A DNA stretch of 64,000 nucleotides, taken from the NCBI RefSeq assembly GCF_000496835.1, contig NZ_KI543236.1:1530773-1594772 (forward strand). The letters are read 5' to 3'. Under the pieces are notes generated by a model. It saw only the letters and a list, made by a program, of their open reading frames with translations, had not been told where the DNA came from and ran no database searches. This document shows positions 1-9,293 of this stretch, one piece after another. The stretch's first letter is position 1; every line of letters starts with the position of its first letter. The position numbers and the translations under genes are program-made. This DNA is from Thalassobacillus devorans MSP14 (GTDB lineage Bacteria > Bacillota > Bacilli > Bacillales > Halobacillaceae).

Positions 1-611
1 TTTTCGAGCACACTTTTTATATGCTCTACTCTTTTGTCATCTGCTATATCTTCTATATAACATACACAAATATCCGTTTGAGAACGACGACCGATTTGCA
101 TATACTCCATACGCAACGTCCTGTCTCTTACCCGTCTTCTCGTAAGGGCTGTGTTGAAAACGATCGTTTCCACAAACCCATCCCTTGACCCCCTGGTAAC
201 ACGCTCCAAGTCAGGTTCACCTGGTGCACGTACCGGATATGTACGGGCGTCAATCAAAATGACAGTGTCTAACCCCTCAACCACCAAAGCTGTAGGTCCT
301 GCTAACACTTTGTCAACTGTATCATTCAAATCATCTGTCTTGTCTAATTCAATATAAGGAATACTTCGTTTCAGTAACTCCTCCAGTGGATCCGGCTCTA
401 GATGTTCAGGCTCCAAATAAGCCAGAAACTCCATCAAATAATGAAGAATATCATCTTTTACAAACCCATCAATCAGGAATAAACTCATTTTTCTGCCTGC
501 ATATTGCAGATCCAGTTGAATGACGTCAAAACTTTTATCTACACCTAGCTGCTCATGCAAATAATCTATATTTTTCTGATGGTCTGAAAATAATTTCTGT
601 TTCTCTTTCAT
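1..611 (-). CDS. spoVAF: Stage V sporulation protein AF, GerA-family (5' part only)
   Basis: The first 203 codons are present and the gene runs off the left edge. The GerA-type core is clear: a VRAPGEPDLERVTRGSRDGF block followed by ETIVFNTALTRRRVRDRTLR, with GRRSQTDICVCYIEDIAD after it. The N-terminal part (QLGVDKSFDVIQLDLQYAGR) resembles SpoVAF rather than the GerAA, GerBA or GerKA receptor subunits. Family knowledge: SpoVAF is an inner spore membrane protein encoded with the SpoVA dipicolinate channel; its membrane half would lie outside the window. The ATG follows a GAGGGTG ribosome site. It could be another GerA-type A subunit, but the match favours SpoVAF. Finding spoVAE or spoVAD beyond position 1 would settle it. 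Confidence 0.8.
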   Translation of the reverse strand, partial: MKEKQKLFSDHQKNIDYLHEQLGVDKSFDVIQLDLQYAGRKMSLFLIDGFVKDDILHYLMEFLAYLEPEHLEPDPLEELLKRSIPYIELDKTDDLNDTVDKVLAGPTALVVEGLDTVILIDARTYPVRAPGEPDLERVTRGSRDGFVETIVFNTALTRRRVRDRTLRMEYMQIGRRSQTDICVCYIEDIADDKRVEHIKSVLE

Positions 612-671
612 CTACTCACCCTCATCAACAGCAGTTGGTATTATTGTGTACTGTCAATGAAGAATAATACA

Positions 672-1718
672 TTAATCAATCATAGGCGCCTGTATATATT
701 CCATTAATAATTGAAAGGAATGCCACAACGAATCCGTATGCGTTCTTTCAAAGGAGTGTGATGCATCAATTCCAGGACCTACAAGAGCATGTTTAATATC
801 ATACCCTGCGCGAATAGCTGCTGAAGCATCTGATCCGTAGTAAGGATAGATATCAATCTGGTAGGAAATATCATTTTTTTCTGCCAGGCGTACCAAATGG
901 TTTTTGAGAACTAGATGGTATGGACCACTGGAATCTTTGGCACAAATCGAAACATCATGCTCGGTCGATGTCTGTCCATCTCCGATTGCGCCCATATCGA
1001 CCGCAATGTATTCTACTGTTTTATCCGGAATACTTGCATTTGCTCCATAACCGATCTCTTCATTATTAGAAAAAAAGAAATGGGTAGTATACGGCAATTC
1101 CAACTGGTTGGCTGATATTTCTTCAATCATATGCAATAACACAGCTGCACTTGCCTTATCATCCAAGTGACGTGATTTAATGTAACCACTGTCTGAATAA
1201 CGATATCGGGGGTCAAACGAGACAAAATCCCCTACCTGTATCCCTAATGCCTGGACATCCTCTTTACTCTTCACTTGCTCATCTATTCGAACTACAATGT
1301 TTTGATCATCACGTTTCGCTTTTCCAGCATCATCATAAACGTGTACAGAAGCTTGATGCATCAATATTGTTCCTGTGTAGGAGGTATCGTTCATTGTGTG
1401 AATGGTACAATACTCCCCTTCTACACTGTTCCATTTGAACCCGCCGATCATAGATAAACGAAGCTTGCCATCCGGCTTGATTTCTTTCACCATCGCTCCT
1501 AATGTATCTAAATGAGCAGTCAATACACGATGTTTTTGATCATTGTTCCCTTGAATAGTAGCAAGTAAAGCACCTTTATTCGTGGTTTTCACATCTACTT
1601 TATGCATTGCTAATAAGTTTTCACAATAGCGGACGATCTCCTCAGTATTACCTGACGGACTTGGAATGGTCACTAATTCCTTTAAGTAATTCACCATATG
1701 ATTAATGTTTTTTTGCAT
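672..1718 (-). CDS. M42 family metallopeptidase (glutamyl/leucyl aminopeptidase type)
   Basis: A cytosolic co-catalytic metal aminopeptidase of about 348 residues, which fits the M42 (PepA/FrvX/YsdC) family. Visible landmarks in order are AHLDTLG (first metal ligand region), SRHLDDKASAA (bridging Asp), FFFSNNEEIGYGA (general-base Glu pair), AVDMGAIGDG and a late HSFERTH motif carrying a metal-binding His. The family trims N-terminal residues from short peptides. Two adjacent ATG codons follow GGAGG; the second (1718) has the better spacing, and 1721 is the alternative. Upstream in-frame codons lack a ribosome site. It stands alone, divergent from the anchored protein at 1804. Substrate preference cannot be read from sequence. 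Confidence 0.93.
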   Translation of the reverse strand: MQKNINHMVNYLKELVTIPSPSGNTEEIVRYCENLLAMHKVDVKTTNKGALLATIQGNNDQKHRVLTAHLDTLGAMVKEIKPDGKLRLSMIGGFKWNSVEGEYCTIHTMNDTSYTGTILMHQASVHVYDDAGKAKRDDQNIVVRIDEQVKSKEDVQALGIQVGDFVSFDPRYRYSDSGYIKSRHLDDKASAAVLLHMIEEISANQLELPYTTHFFFSNNEEIGYGANASIPDKTVEYIAVDMGAIGDGQTSTEHDVSICAKDSSGPYHLVLKNHLVRLAEKNDISYQIDIYPYYGSDASAAIRAGYDIKHALVGPGIDASHSFERTHTDSLWHSFQLLMEYIQAPMID

Positions 1719-1803
1719 CATTACTCCTCCGTTCTTTATCATAAAAGTTCATTTCTGTCATATAACATGTAAAAAGGCGTCTGATCAAAAAGGGGACGAG
1801 CAC

Positions 1804-2679
1804 ATGAAAAAATATGTATGGTCTATTCTGATGCTATTGTTGATAGTTACACTCTTGACAGCTATATTCCAGCCTTTTCAACCTGCCACCGAGAGTGTGA
1901 TCAAATATTTTCCCATTGATGAAACTAAAAAGTTTGTACAGGCAGAAACCCAATTAAAATTTAATTCTGAAACAGATGCCGACGAATACGAAGTAGAATG
2001 GAAAAGCCTTTCTGATAGCAATGATCCTATGTATTTAAGACAGGACCTATCGCTACTCTATGTCAATGGTCAATTGAAAGGTATTTTAAACAAATGGCGG
2101 GAAAATGGCCAGCAAATCGAACAATCTTCCGTTCTTCATGGAGAAGATACCAGCCTGTATCAGGCAATCACCTTTCATCATGGTGAAATCCATTATCCGG
2201 AAGATGTAATTAAAAGTATCCAGACCCTTTCGTATGATCAGCTTTATGTAGTGGATTCCCCCCATACGCCATTAGAATCCTTTCATACTGCTGAAAATGC
2301 CGGACATAGAGAATGGGAGAAAACGATCAACCACTCTATCCAGCAGCAATTGGACTACCAATGGGATGAACTTATCGATCACTTCAACATCCCTGAGGAA
2401 AAGTATATTGCTGTTCCACTTACAAATCTATACAAATATGAAGATAAGCCAATCCCCGGCGTCTCAAAAAAAGCTTCCACACGCATCCTCGGTCAACTTT
2501 GGGAAGGATTGTATAAAAACTACGTACTAGGAATTTCAGATAATAAATCAACGGGACATCCAATCCAAAGTTATATCCCATTGATTTTATTTTCTAAAGA
2601 TGCAGATCACCTTCTCGTCTTATTTGAAGATGATCAAGGGAGAAAGGAACAATTGATACAATATTATTCCATTAATTGA
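1804..2679 (+). CDS. Unrecognised membrane-anchored protein (291 aa)
   Basis: I do not recognise a family. The product has a short basic start (MKKY) and one hydrophobic helix at about residues 5-22, which may be an uncleaved anchor or a signal peptide. No lipobox Cys is seen, so it is probably membrane-tethered with an outer-face domain of about 265 residues. That domain is acidic and rich in aromatic residues, has no Cys and no obvious catalytic motif. The ATG at 1804 follows AAAGGGGACGAGCAC; in-frame codons upstream from 1705 overlap the divergent peptidase gene and are unlikely. The 3' end overlaps the convergent rhomboid gene by 16 nt. Position between a peptidase and a rhomboid protease suggests nothing specific. 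Confidence 0.75.
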   Translation: MKKYVWSILMLLLIVTLLTAIFQPFQPATESVIKYFPIDETKKFVQAETQLKFNSETDADEYEVEWKSLSDSNDPMYLRQDLSLLYVNGQLKGILNKWRENGQQIEQSSVLHGEDTSLYQAITFHHGEIHYPEDVIKSIQTLSYDQLYVVDSPHTPLESFHTAENAGHREWEKTINHSIQQQLDYQWDELIDHFNIPEEKYIAVPLTNLYKYEDKPIPGVSKKASTRILGQLWEGLYKNYVLGISDNKSTGHPIQSYIPLILFSKDADHLLVLFEDDQGRKEQLIQYYSIN

Positions 2680-4220
2680 TCATAAAACTTTTTAAAATCC
2701 TTATTGGAAGGACGTAACTCTTTCGCTTTTTTTGCGTGAGTTGCTGCCTTATTTTTTTCTCCCTTGTTTTGATAAATCAAAGCAAGATTAAAGTGAGCTT
2801 CCGCCATCTTAGGATCCAACTCCACCACTTGTTCTAAATCCGCTTGTGCGTTATCCATTTGCCCGGTTTCAAAATAGGCTACAGCGCGATTGAAAAGCAG
2901 ATAAGCATCATAATCACCATTTTTTTCCAATGCCTGACTTGTATAAGTTATCGTTTCTTCAAAACGTTGATCTTCCAGCATTGAGGTGGACATCTCAACA
3001 TCTACTGCCGTGTGTTTTTGATGCTCCGACTGATAATAACCATATATCGCTAGTGCAGAAATACTTACAATGTACAATACTGCAGCTAAACTTTGCCATA
3101 CAAACTTACGATTCTTAGGCAGGTTGACAATCGCGCTGGCAATGAATCCTCCGACCAACCCTCCCATATGGGCGCCATTATCAATTTGCGGGACAGACAA
3201 CCCCAACACTACATTTAATCCTATAATAAATAATAAATTTCGCCCCATTGTCCGAAAAAATATCTGTCTATGCTTAACCCCGAAAAATAACAAGGCACCA
3301 AATAGACCAAAAATTGCTCCAGAAGCCCCAGCAGCTACTTGGGGATTCAAGGCAAAACTGGTAATTCCGCCAGCAATTCCTGCTAAAAAGTAAATCAGAG
3401 TAAACCGTCCAGTGCCGTATATCTTTTCTACCGCCATTCCCAGGTAATACAGTGCAAGCATATTCATAAAGAGGTGGAGCATACCTATATGGATAAACAT
3501 AGAACTTATTATCCGCCACCATTCACCTTCAATTATTGCCGGATTGTACTTGGCTCCATATTTGATCAAGTCTAAAACAGACGTACTTTGGCCATTCATT
3601 TCTATATATAAAAACACAGCAATATTGATTGCCAGTAGTATTCGAGTTAATAAAGGTTTACCATACTCAAACAATTCCACCTGTTCTTTTCTCTTTTGAT
3701 CCCTCTGATATAATATCTTCTTTTTCAGAAGTTCGATTTGTTCCTCCAGTGCCATGTTATCGTACAAAGTTTCGGATTGACGTTCAAAGGCTGGGACAGA
3801 AAAAATATTCAGGCTCTCGTACAGCCCGCTCAGCTTTTGCTCCCTTTCTGCACGATCTAAATAATGGACCTTAAGAAAAATATCTTTTTTCCCTTTCACT
3901 TTCAGAGGACGGACCAATCCGTCCCACTCATCCACCGGACTATATTCCGATATGTAAACAGCATGGACATTCAGTTCCTTACCAACAAACATATGCTTAT
4001 TTTTTTGAATATGCTGATTGATGCGTGCAATATCCCTTTTAACATGATTCGACCAATCAAATTGATTTCGATACAGTCTCAATATATGGTTTTTACGATT
4101 TATTTGTTTTTCCAGCCATACTTCACTATTCACTTCATTGACATGGAGGATGTCAAACCCCTGGTTGACTACCAGGTCATGGGTAAGCTCCCAAAAATAA
4201 TATTCTTCCTCAATAAACAT
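2664..4220 (-). CDS. gluP: Rhomboid family intramembrane serine protease GluP (YqgP) with C-terminal TPRs
   Basis: A 518-residue polytopic membrane protease. The N-terminal third (about 190 residues) is a soluble YqgP-type domain. A seven-helix rhomboid core follows, with the catalytic Ser in GASGAIFGL and the catalytic His in DNGAHMGGLVGGF. The WWRIISSMFIHIGMLHLFMN block is the conserved rhomboid L1/helix-2 signature. The last 100 residues contain tetratricopeptide repeats (YLLFNRAVAYFETGQMDNAQ, then MAEAHFNLALIYQNKGEKNK). B. subtilis YqgP cleaves membrane substrates, including the Mg transporter MgtE, with FtsH. The ATG at 4220 follows AGGAGGAAGGAG; an upstream in-frame Met at 4247 lacks a site. 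It sits next to ldh, thiF and fau, as in the yqgN-yqgP region of B. subtilis. Confidence 0.96.
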   Translation of the reverse strand: MFIEEEYYFWELTHDLVVNQGFDILHVNEVNSEVWLEKQINRKNHILRLYRNQFDWSNHVKRDIARINQHIQKNKHMFVGKELNVHAVYISEYSPVDEWDGLVRPLKVKGKKDIFLKVHYLDRAEREQKLSGLYESLNIFSVPAFERQSETLYDNMALEEQIELLKKKILYQRDQKRKEQVELFEYGKPLLTRILLAINIAVFLYIEMNGQSTSVLDLIKYGAKYNPAIIEGEWWRIISSMFIHIGMLHLFMNMLALYYLGMAVEKIYGTGRFTLIYFLAGIAGGITSFALNPQVAAGASGAIFGLFGALLFFGVKHRQIFFRTMGRNLLFIIGLNVVLGLSVPQIDNGAHMGGLVGGFIASAIVNLPKNRKFVWQSLAAVLYIVSISALAIYGYYQSEHQKHTAVDVEMSTSMLEDQRFEETITYTSQALEKNGDYDAYLLFNRAVAYFETGQMDNAQADLEQVVELDPKMAEAHFNLALIYQNKGEKNKAATHAKKAKELRPSNKDFKKFYDQLME

Positions 4221-4319
4221 AGCCCGGCTCCTTCCTCCTATTATCATATCATGGTATAGAATATGGTAGAAATCGAATGATTATATTTTAATTAAAATCC
4301 CTAATCGCCTTCATTACCA

Positions 4320-4373
4320 GAAAAAAATAAAAAGGGCCTGAAGCGCAAGCAATTGCTAGCGGCGACAGACCCT
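4320..4373 (-). terminator. Rho-independent terminator containing a REP-like core
   Basis: Read on the minus strand, AGGGTCTG pairs with CAGGCCCT across a long inner arm and runs into TTTTTATTTTTTT. The inner arm carries GCTTGCGCTTC, a core also seen near 27710. It would end transcripts of the 58-codon gene and possibly ldh. Confidence 0.7.
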
Positions 4374-4391
4374 CCATGACTTAACAAAGCT

Positions 4392-4568
4392 TTACAGGAT
4401 AGAGGTACGGAATAATCGTTCCCTAACACCAGGTACATTGACAAGGAACATAGCAACGAATTTTCTTATCAAGTGAATTGCAAGCAATTGGTTGATCAGT
4501 TTGAAACGGTATTTCAACAACATGAGTAGTATCGCAAAGCCGACGATTGTAGAAATGGCAGTTCTCAT
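4392..4568 (-). CDS. Small membrane protein, 58 aa, unrecognised
   Basis: This frame encodes a 58-residue protein starting MRTAISTIVGFAILLMLLKY, with one hydrophobic helix at about residues 3-19. A basic amphipathic stretch rich in Ile, Leu, Arg and Lys follows, ending NVPGVRERLFRTSIL. Coding support: the ATG has an AAGGGGTG ribosome site seven bases upstream, the frame fills the gap between ldh and a terminator, and the NVPGVRERLF tail looks conserved rather than random. B. subtilis has a small unknown gene, yqgO, between yqgN and yqgP, so this may be its positional counterpart; I cannot confirm similarity. It is probably co-transcribed with ldh, whose stop lies 51 nt upstream. No function is proposed. 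Confidence 0.72.
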   Translation of the reverse strand: MRTAISTIVGFAILLMLLKYRFKLINQLLAIHLIRKFVAMFLVNVPGVRERLFRTSIL

Positions 4569-4619
4569 AAAGACACCCCTTCAGTTGAGTTAGATATCTT
4601 TATGTTTTCACAATCATGC

Positions 4620-5606
<987 letters not shown>

Positions 5607-5623
5607 TTAACCTTCCACTTTAG

Positions 5624-5651
5624 ATTGTACACTGTTTCACAAACTCTTCAA
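5624..5651 (-). promoter_or_regulatory. ldh promoter with overlapping Rex-like operator
   Basis: On the minus strand, TTGAAG and TACAAT are separated by 16 bp. The imperfect palindrome TTGTGAAACAGTGTACAA (5625-5642) covers the spacer and the -10, with the left half identical to the Rex consensus half-site and the right half matching 5 of 7. A cre-like TGAAAACGCTTGAA lies just upstream at 5656-5669, two mismatches from the CcpA consensus. Confidence 0.6.
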
Positions 5652-5689
5652 TCACTGAAAACGCTTGAAATCATGACAAATTTGAAAAC

Positions 5690-6703
5690 TTATGAACCAA
5701 TCAAACGATCATAAAGTGTTTTTGCTCTTGTAATGTCGTCAATCCCTTGAACCAATACACGTCCATCCGGAAATAACACTAAAGTTTCTCCAGAATCTAG
5801 GATTGCTTTCAAAAGAAAGGGGGTCTTTTTTACTTCTGCAATCGTTTGTAGACGCTGTCCCCATACATGCAGATCAAAATGATCGGTTTTATGGATTTGA
5901 ACAGAATCACGGCCACAAAGAACGCTGTACTCTTCTTCAACACTGGTGTGAAGATATGGAAAAGCTTTGGTCTGACAGGTAGTACAATCAGGTACAGGTT
6001 CTTTCAGCTTCATAGAAAACTGCTGATTTTGCCACATATCAAAAGTGTATAAGTCTTTTCTTAGTGCGTGATCGTTATTTGTTAAATATTTCATCACTTC
6101 CGTTACCTGTAAAGAAGCAACCATGTCTACGACAGGGGCAATCACCCCAACAGTATCACACGTTTGCCCATTTCCTGCCCCATCTGGTACCATACATCTC
6201 AAACATGGGGTTTCACCTGGTACAAAAAATGCAGACATCCCTCTTGAGCTGACAGCACCTCCATAAGCAAATGGAATTCCCAGTTTAAAGCAGGCATCAT
6301 TCAAAAGGTATCGAGTAGAAAAATTATCAGTTCCATCTATTACTACATCGACGCCATCCATCAGTTTTTCTATATTTTCCGAGGTAATATCTGTGACCAG
6401 TCCTTCTATTGAAACTTCCGGGTTTATCTCTTTTAATCTGTTTTCAGCTGCTACTGCTTTTGGCAGCATATTTTTAGCATCTTGTTCAGTGTATAGCATC
6501 TGTCTTTGAAGATTGCTGTATTCAACAAAATCCCGGTCCACAATACGTATATGATCGACTCCTGCTCTGACCAAATGGTTGCTCGCCACCGTTCCAAGCG
6601 CACCTGCGCCTGCTACCAACACCGATTTCTGCTGCAACTGCTCTTGGCCTTTTTCACCGATTGGCTGAAATAGAATTTGTCTTGAGTAGCGGTTTTGCAT
6701 CAT
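5690..6703 (-). CDS. thiF: ThiF/MoeB/HesA-family adenylyltransferase
   Basis: An E1-like enzyme that adenylates the C-terminal Gly of a small ubiquitin-like sulfur carrier (ThiS or MoaD). The nucleotide-binding loop is VLVAGAGALGTVASNHL, followed by RIVDRDFVEYSNLQRQ (the Arg-finger and ATP contact region) and a DNFSTRYLLNDAC block. Two Cys pairs (CLRCM and CTTCQ) should bind the structural Zn. About 90 residues follow the adenylation domain, ending LFPDGRVLVQGIDDITRAKTLYDRL, a tail common in Bacillaceae ThiF/MoeB but too short to be a full rhodanese domain. Adjacent ATGs at 6703 and 6700 share an AGGAG site. Without thi or moa neighbours, the thiamine or molybdopterin role cannot be chosen with certainty. 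Confidence 0.88.
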   Translation of the reverse strand: MMQNRYSRQILFQPIGEKGQEQLQQKSVLVAGAGALGTVASNHLVRAGVDHIRIVDRDFVEYSNLQRQMLYTEQDAKNMLPKAVAAENRLKEINPEVSIEGLVTDITSENIEKLMDGVDVVIDGTDNFSTRYLLNDACFKLGIPFAYGGAVSSRGMSAFFVPGETPCLRCMVPDGAGNGQTCDTVGVIAPVVDMVASLQVTEVMKYLTNNDHALRKDLYTFDMWQNQQFSMKLKEPVPDCTTCQTKAFPYLHTSVEEEYSVLCGRDSVQIHKTDHFDLHVWGQRLQTIAEVKKTPFLLKAILDSGETLVLFPDGRVLVQGIDDITRAKTLYDRLIGS

Positions 6704-6756
6704 TATCACTCCTACTGGCTTTCTAACAGATATAAGAGAATAGAGGAATTACTCCA

Positions 6757-7314
6757 TTAGAATACATAGCCATCCTCTGTAATTAAATGGTTCACTGGTA
6801 TATCGAATTTGTCATGAGGAAGACTTTTTACTACCTGTTCCTTCGAAGCAAGAGCGACTGTTTTCCCTTCGTATCCAGACAAATAACGGTCATAAAATCC
6901 TCCCCCATAACCAATACGATACCCGTGGATATCAAATACCAACCCTGGAACTACAATCATATCTATCTTTTCCCTATTTACATGTGCACATTGGGAAGGG
7001 TCAGGTTCCTGTAAACCAAAGTAAACAGTTTCTAATTGATCAAAACTATCTAATCGATGAAAGTGGAGATGCTTCGGACCGGGATCACATTTAGGAACAG
7101 TCACTCTCTTCCCTTCCTTCCAGGCTTTTTCAATAATAGAAGCAGTTGACCACTCATTGTTTTGCGAAATTGTTATTCCGATAGTACTTGCCTGCTTGAA
7201 AATCATGGAATGGAATAAATGCTCAGCAAGCTTTTGCTCTACCTCGTTTTTCTCTTTTGTTGAAAAGTTAGCCAATATCTGTTTACCTCTGGCTCTAAGT
7301 TGCACTTTGTCCAT
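6757..7314 (-). CDS. fau: 5-formyltetrahydrofolate cyclo-ligase
   Basis: Converts 5-formyl-THF and ATP to 5,10-methenyl-THF, returning a storage or inhibitory folate to the one-carbon pool. The 185-residue length fits (B. subtilis YqgN). The key signature is RIGYGGGFYDRYL near residue 135, the ATP-phosphate-binding loop, preceded by IDMIVVPGLVFD. The N-terminal KVQLRARGKQ and VPKC are also family-typical. The ATG at 7314 lies eight bases from AGGAG; a GTG at 7323 is less likely. It lies immediately upstream of thiF in the same direction with a 53-nt gap, and downstream of the L33 terminator. Confidence 0.95.
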   Translation of the reverse strand: MDKVQLRARGKQILANFSTKEKNEVEQKLAEHLFHSMIFKQASTIGITISQNNEWSTASIIEKAWKEGKRVTVPKCDPGPKHLHFHRLDSFDQLETVYFGLQEPDPSQCAHVNREKIDMIVVPGLVFDIHGYRIGYGGGFYDRYLSGYEGKTVALASKEQVVKSLPHDKFDIPVNHLITEDGYVF

Positions 7315-7363
7315 CAGAACCACTCCTAACCAGTAACTTTTTTACATGATAAATCAAATTATG

Positions 7364-7396
7364 TATAAAAAAACAGTAGGATCAAATATCCTACTG
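7364..7396 (-). terminator. rpmG terminator
   Basis: On the minus strand CAGTAGGA pairs with TCCTACTG around a seven-base loop and is followed by TTTTTTT. It starts two bases after the rpmG stop codon. Confidence 0.9.
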
Positions 7397-7397
7397 C

Positions 7398-7547
7398 TTA
7401 CTTAGTTTCACGGTGTAGCGTATATTTACGAAGGCGTGGGCTGTATTTTTTCAGCTCAAGACGCTCCGGATTCGTACGCTTGTTTTTAGTTGTAATATAA
7501 TTGCGGTCACCAGTCTCAGTGCAAGCAAGTGTGATGTTTACACGCAT
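7398..7547 (-). CDS. rpmG: 50S ribosomal protein L33 (Cys-minus type)
   Basis: A 49-residue protein beginning [20 protein letters not shown] and ending KYTLHRETK, diagnostic for L33. It has only one Cys, so the two CxxC pairs that bind Zn in other L33 copies are absent; this matches the zinc-independent form found as RpmGA in B. subtilis. Bacillaceae usually have further rpmG copies elsewhere, including Zn-ribbon forms, but none is in this window. It is monocistronic, with its own promoter (7611-7639) and terminator (7364-7396). The ribosome site is TGGAGGG. Confidence 0.96.
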   Translation of the reverse strand: MRVNITLACTETGDRNYITTKNKRTNPERLELKKYSPRLRKYTLHRETK

Positions 7548-7610
7548 GTTTATCCCTCCATATCCTATCTCGTTTCATAAGTCTCTTAGTTGATAATATC
7601 AGACTTATTT

Positions 7611-7639
7611 ATAATAGCAGAACTGCATCTTCCTTTCAA
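7611..7639 (-). promoter_or_regulatory. rpmG promoter (sigma-A type)
   Basis: TTGAAA and TATTAT on the minus strand are separated by exactly 17 bp, about 65 nt before the rpmG start codon. Confidence 0.6.
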
Positions 7640-7681
7640 GCATGCGAGGAAAATAAATAACAAAACTTCTGGTGCAGTTAC

Positions 7682-7732
7682 GAAAAAAGAAGGCCAGAGG
7701 ATGGATAACATCTATTCCGGCCTTCTTTTTTT
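7682..7732 (-). terminator. Terminator at the end of the pst-phoU operon
   Basis: GAAGGCC and GGCCTTC arms flank a 23-base loop with T runs on both sides, so it can act in either direction. It starts three bases after the phoU stop codon. Confidence 0.85.
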
Positions 7733-7734
7733 GC

Positions 7735-8394
7735 TTACTCATTCAAATCATAAGTTCTGCCTTTGACAAGGAAGAAGATTTCTTCCCCAATATTCGTAAT
7801 ATGATCGGCAAATCGCTCAATGTAACGTGCTGAATAAGCCATTTGCATCAAGTACTGTATTTGATCCGGGTTATTAGCAGTCAACTCTAATAATTCGCGA
7901 ATCATTTTTCCATATTTTTCATCAATGATATCGTCCATTTCCGAGAGCTTATGGGCAAATGAAATATCTTCAAGCATAAAGGCATTTTGTGCGGTGTCTA
8001 CCATATCAAAAGCTACCTCAGCCATTTCCCTTATCCCTGGATGAATAGAAATCGGATGATCTTCACCTAAGTGAATCGTCGCTTTTGAAATATTTTTAGC
8101 ATGATCAGCCATTCTCTCAAGGTCATTCGTAATTTTTATTGCAATAATCAGCCTGCGCAGATCAGTAGCTACGGGCTGTTGTTTTGCAATTAAGATCATA
8201 ACCTTCTCATTAATAACTTCTTCTTTTTCATCAATAAGATGATCATCCTCGATAATCTGTTTAGCTTTTTCGACATCACGATTGTGCAAAGCATCTATTG
8301 CAATAACCAATGCTTGTTTTACATCCTCTGCTAATTCCCGGATGTCTGCTTTCAAGTTTTCCAGTTCCTCTGAAAAATGTTCCCTTGTCGCCAT
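7735..8394 (-). CDS. phoU: Phosphate signalling regulator PhoU
   Basis: A 219-residue protein with two three-helix PhoU repeats. Each carries the metal-binding acidic/Arg signature; the clearest blocks are DLRRLIIAIKITNDLERMADHAKNI and YSARYIERFADHITNIGEEI. In other bacteria PhoU couples the Pst transporter to the PhoR sensor kinase and limits phosphate uptake. It is the last gene of pstSCAB-phoU here, 24 nt after pstB. B. subtilis lacks phoU in this position, so signalling in this organism may be closer to the Gram-negative or clostridial arrangement. The ribosome site is AGGGAGGGA. Confidence 0.96.
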   Translation of the reverse strand: MATREHFSEELENLKADIRELAEDVKQALVIAIDALHNRDVEKAKQIIEDDHLIDEKEEVINEKVMILIAKQQPVATDLRRLIIAIKITNDLERMADHAKNISKATIHLGEDHPISIHPGIREMAEVAFDMVDTAQNAFMLEDISFAHKLSEMDDIIDEKYGKMIRELLELTANNPDQIQYLMQMAYSARYIERFADHITNIGEEIFFLVKGRTYDLNE

Positions 8395-8418
8395 TCTTTG
8401 ATCCCTCCCTGGATATTA

Positions 8419-9270
8419 TTATCCGAACCTGCCACTGATATAATCTTCTGTTCGTTTATCTGAAGGATTAGAAAACAACTTGTCCGTCTCAGCAAACTCG
8501 ATCAGCTCACCATTTAAGAAAAAAGCTGTTTTATCAGAAATTCTGGCAGCCTGTTGCATATTGTGGGTGACAATGATGATGCTATATTTCTTTTTCAACT
8601 CTTGCACTAGTTCTTCCACTTTCAAAGTTGAAATAGGATCCAAGGCAGAAGTTGGTTCATCCATTAAAATCACATCAGGTTCAATGGCTAAAGCCCGGGC
8701 AATACAAATTCTTTGCTGCTGACCACCAGAGAGGCCAAAAGCATTTTCATTGAGACGATCTTTTACCTCATCCCAAATAGCTGCATCTCGAAGACTCTTC
8801 TCCACAATCTGATCTAACACCGCTTTTTTCTTTACTCCATGGATTCGCGGCCCGTATGCGATATTATCGTAGATAGATTTCGGAAATGGATTAGGCTTTT
8901 GAAAAACCATACCTACTTTAGTTCTTAAGCCCTCAACACTGTGTTTATCAGAAAATATATCTTCTCCGTTATACTTGATAGAACCGGAGGTCTTAACAAT
9001 CGGAACCATTTCAACCATACGGTTGAGCGTCTTTAAATAAGTCGACTTGCCACACCCGGATGGACCAATGATTGCTGTCACTTTATTTTGAGGAACATTC
9101 ATGTTGATTTCATATAAAGCCTGGTCATTTCCATACCAAAGGTTTAAATTATTGACTTCAAATACATTTTTATCCATAGCAGCCTCACTCTTTGTGTGTT
9201 TGATTTCTTTTTTATCCGTTTTAACTGACGTTTTATTATCAACTTTCTTTTGTTTCATTAGCGTATTCAT
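8419..9270 (-). CDS. pstB: Phosphate ABC transporter ATP-binding protein
   Basis: The ATPase of the high-affinity phosphate importer, acting on the inner face of the membrane with PstA and PstC. Walker A is GPSGCGKST, the signature motif LSGGQQQR, Walker [13 protein letters not shown], and the switch His is in [10 protein letters not shown]. The C-terminus ends with the PstB-typical [12 protein letters not shown]. About 28 extra lysine-rich residues precede the conserved core, which could instead begin at a later Met (MDKNVFEV). I chose the ATG at 9270, nine bases after AGGAGG. Only one pstB is present, whereas B. subtilis has two. Expression should follow the Pho box at 12271-12309. Confidence 0.97.
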   Translation of the reverse strand: MNTLMKQKKVDNKTSVKTDKKEIKHTKSEAAMDKNVFEVNNLNLWYGNDQALYEINMNVPQNKVTAIIGPSGCGKSTYLKTLNRMVEMVPIVKTSGSIKYNGEDIFSDKHSVEGLRTKVGMVFQKPNPFPKSIYDNIAYGPRIHGVKKKAVLDQIVEKSLRDAAIWDEVKDRLNENAFGLSGGQQQRICIARALAIEPDVILMDEPTSALDPISTLKVEELVQELKKKYSIIIVTHNMQQAARISDKTAFFLNGELIEFAETDKLFSNPSDKRTEDYISGRFG

Positions 9271-9293
9271 TCCTACCATCCTCCTATCAGAAT

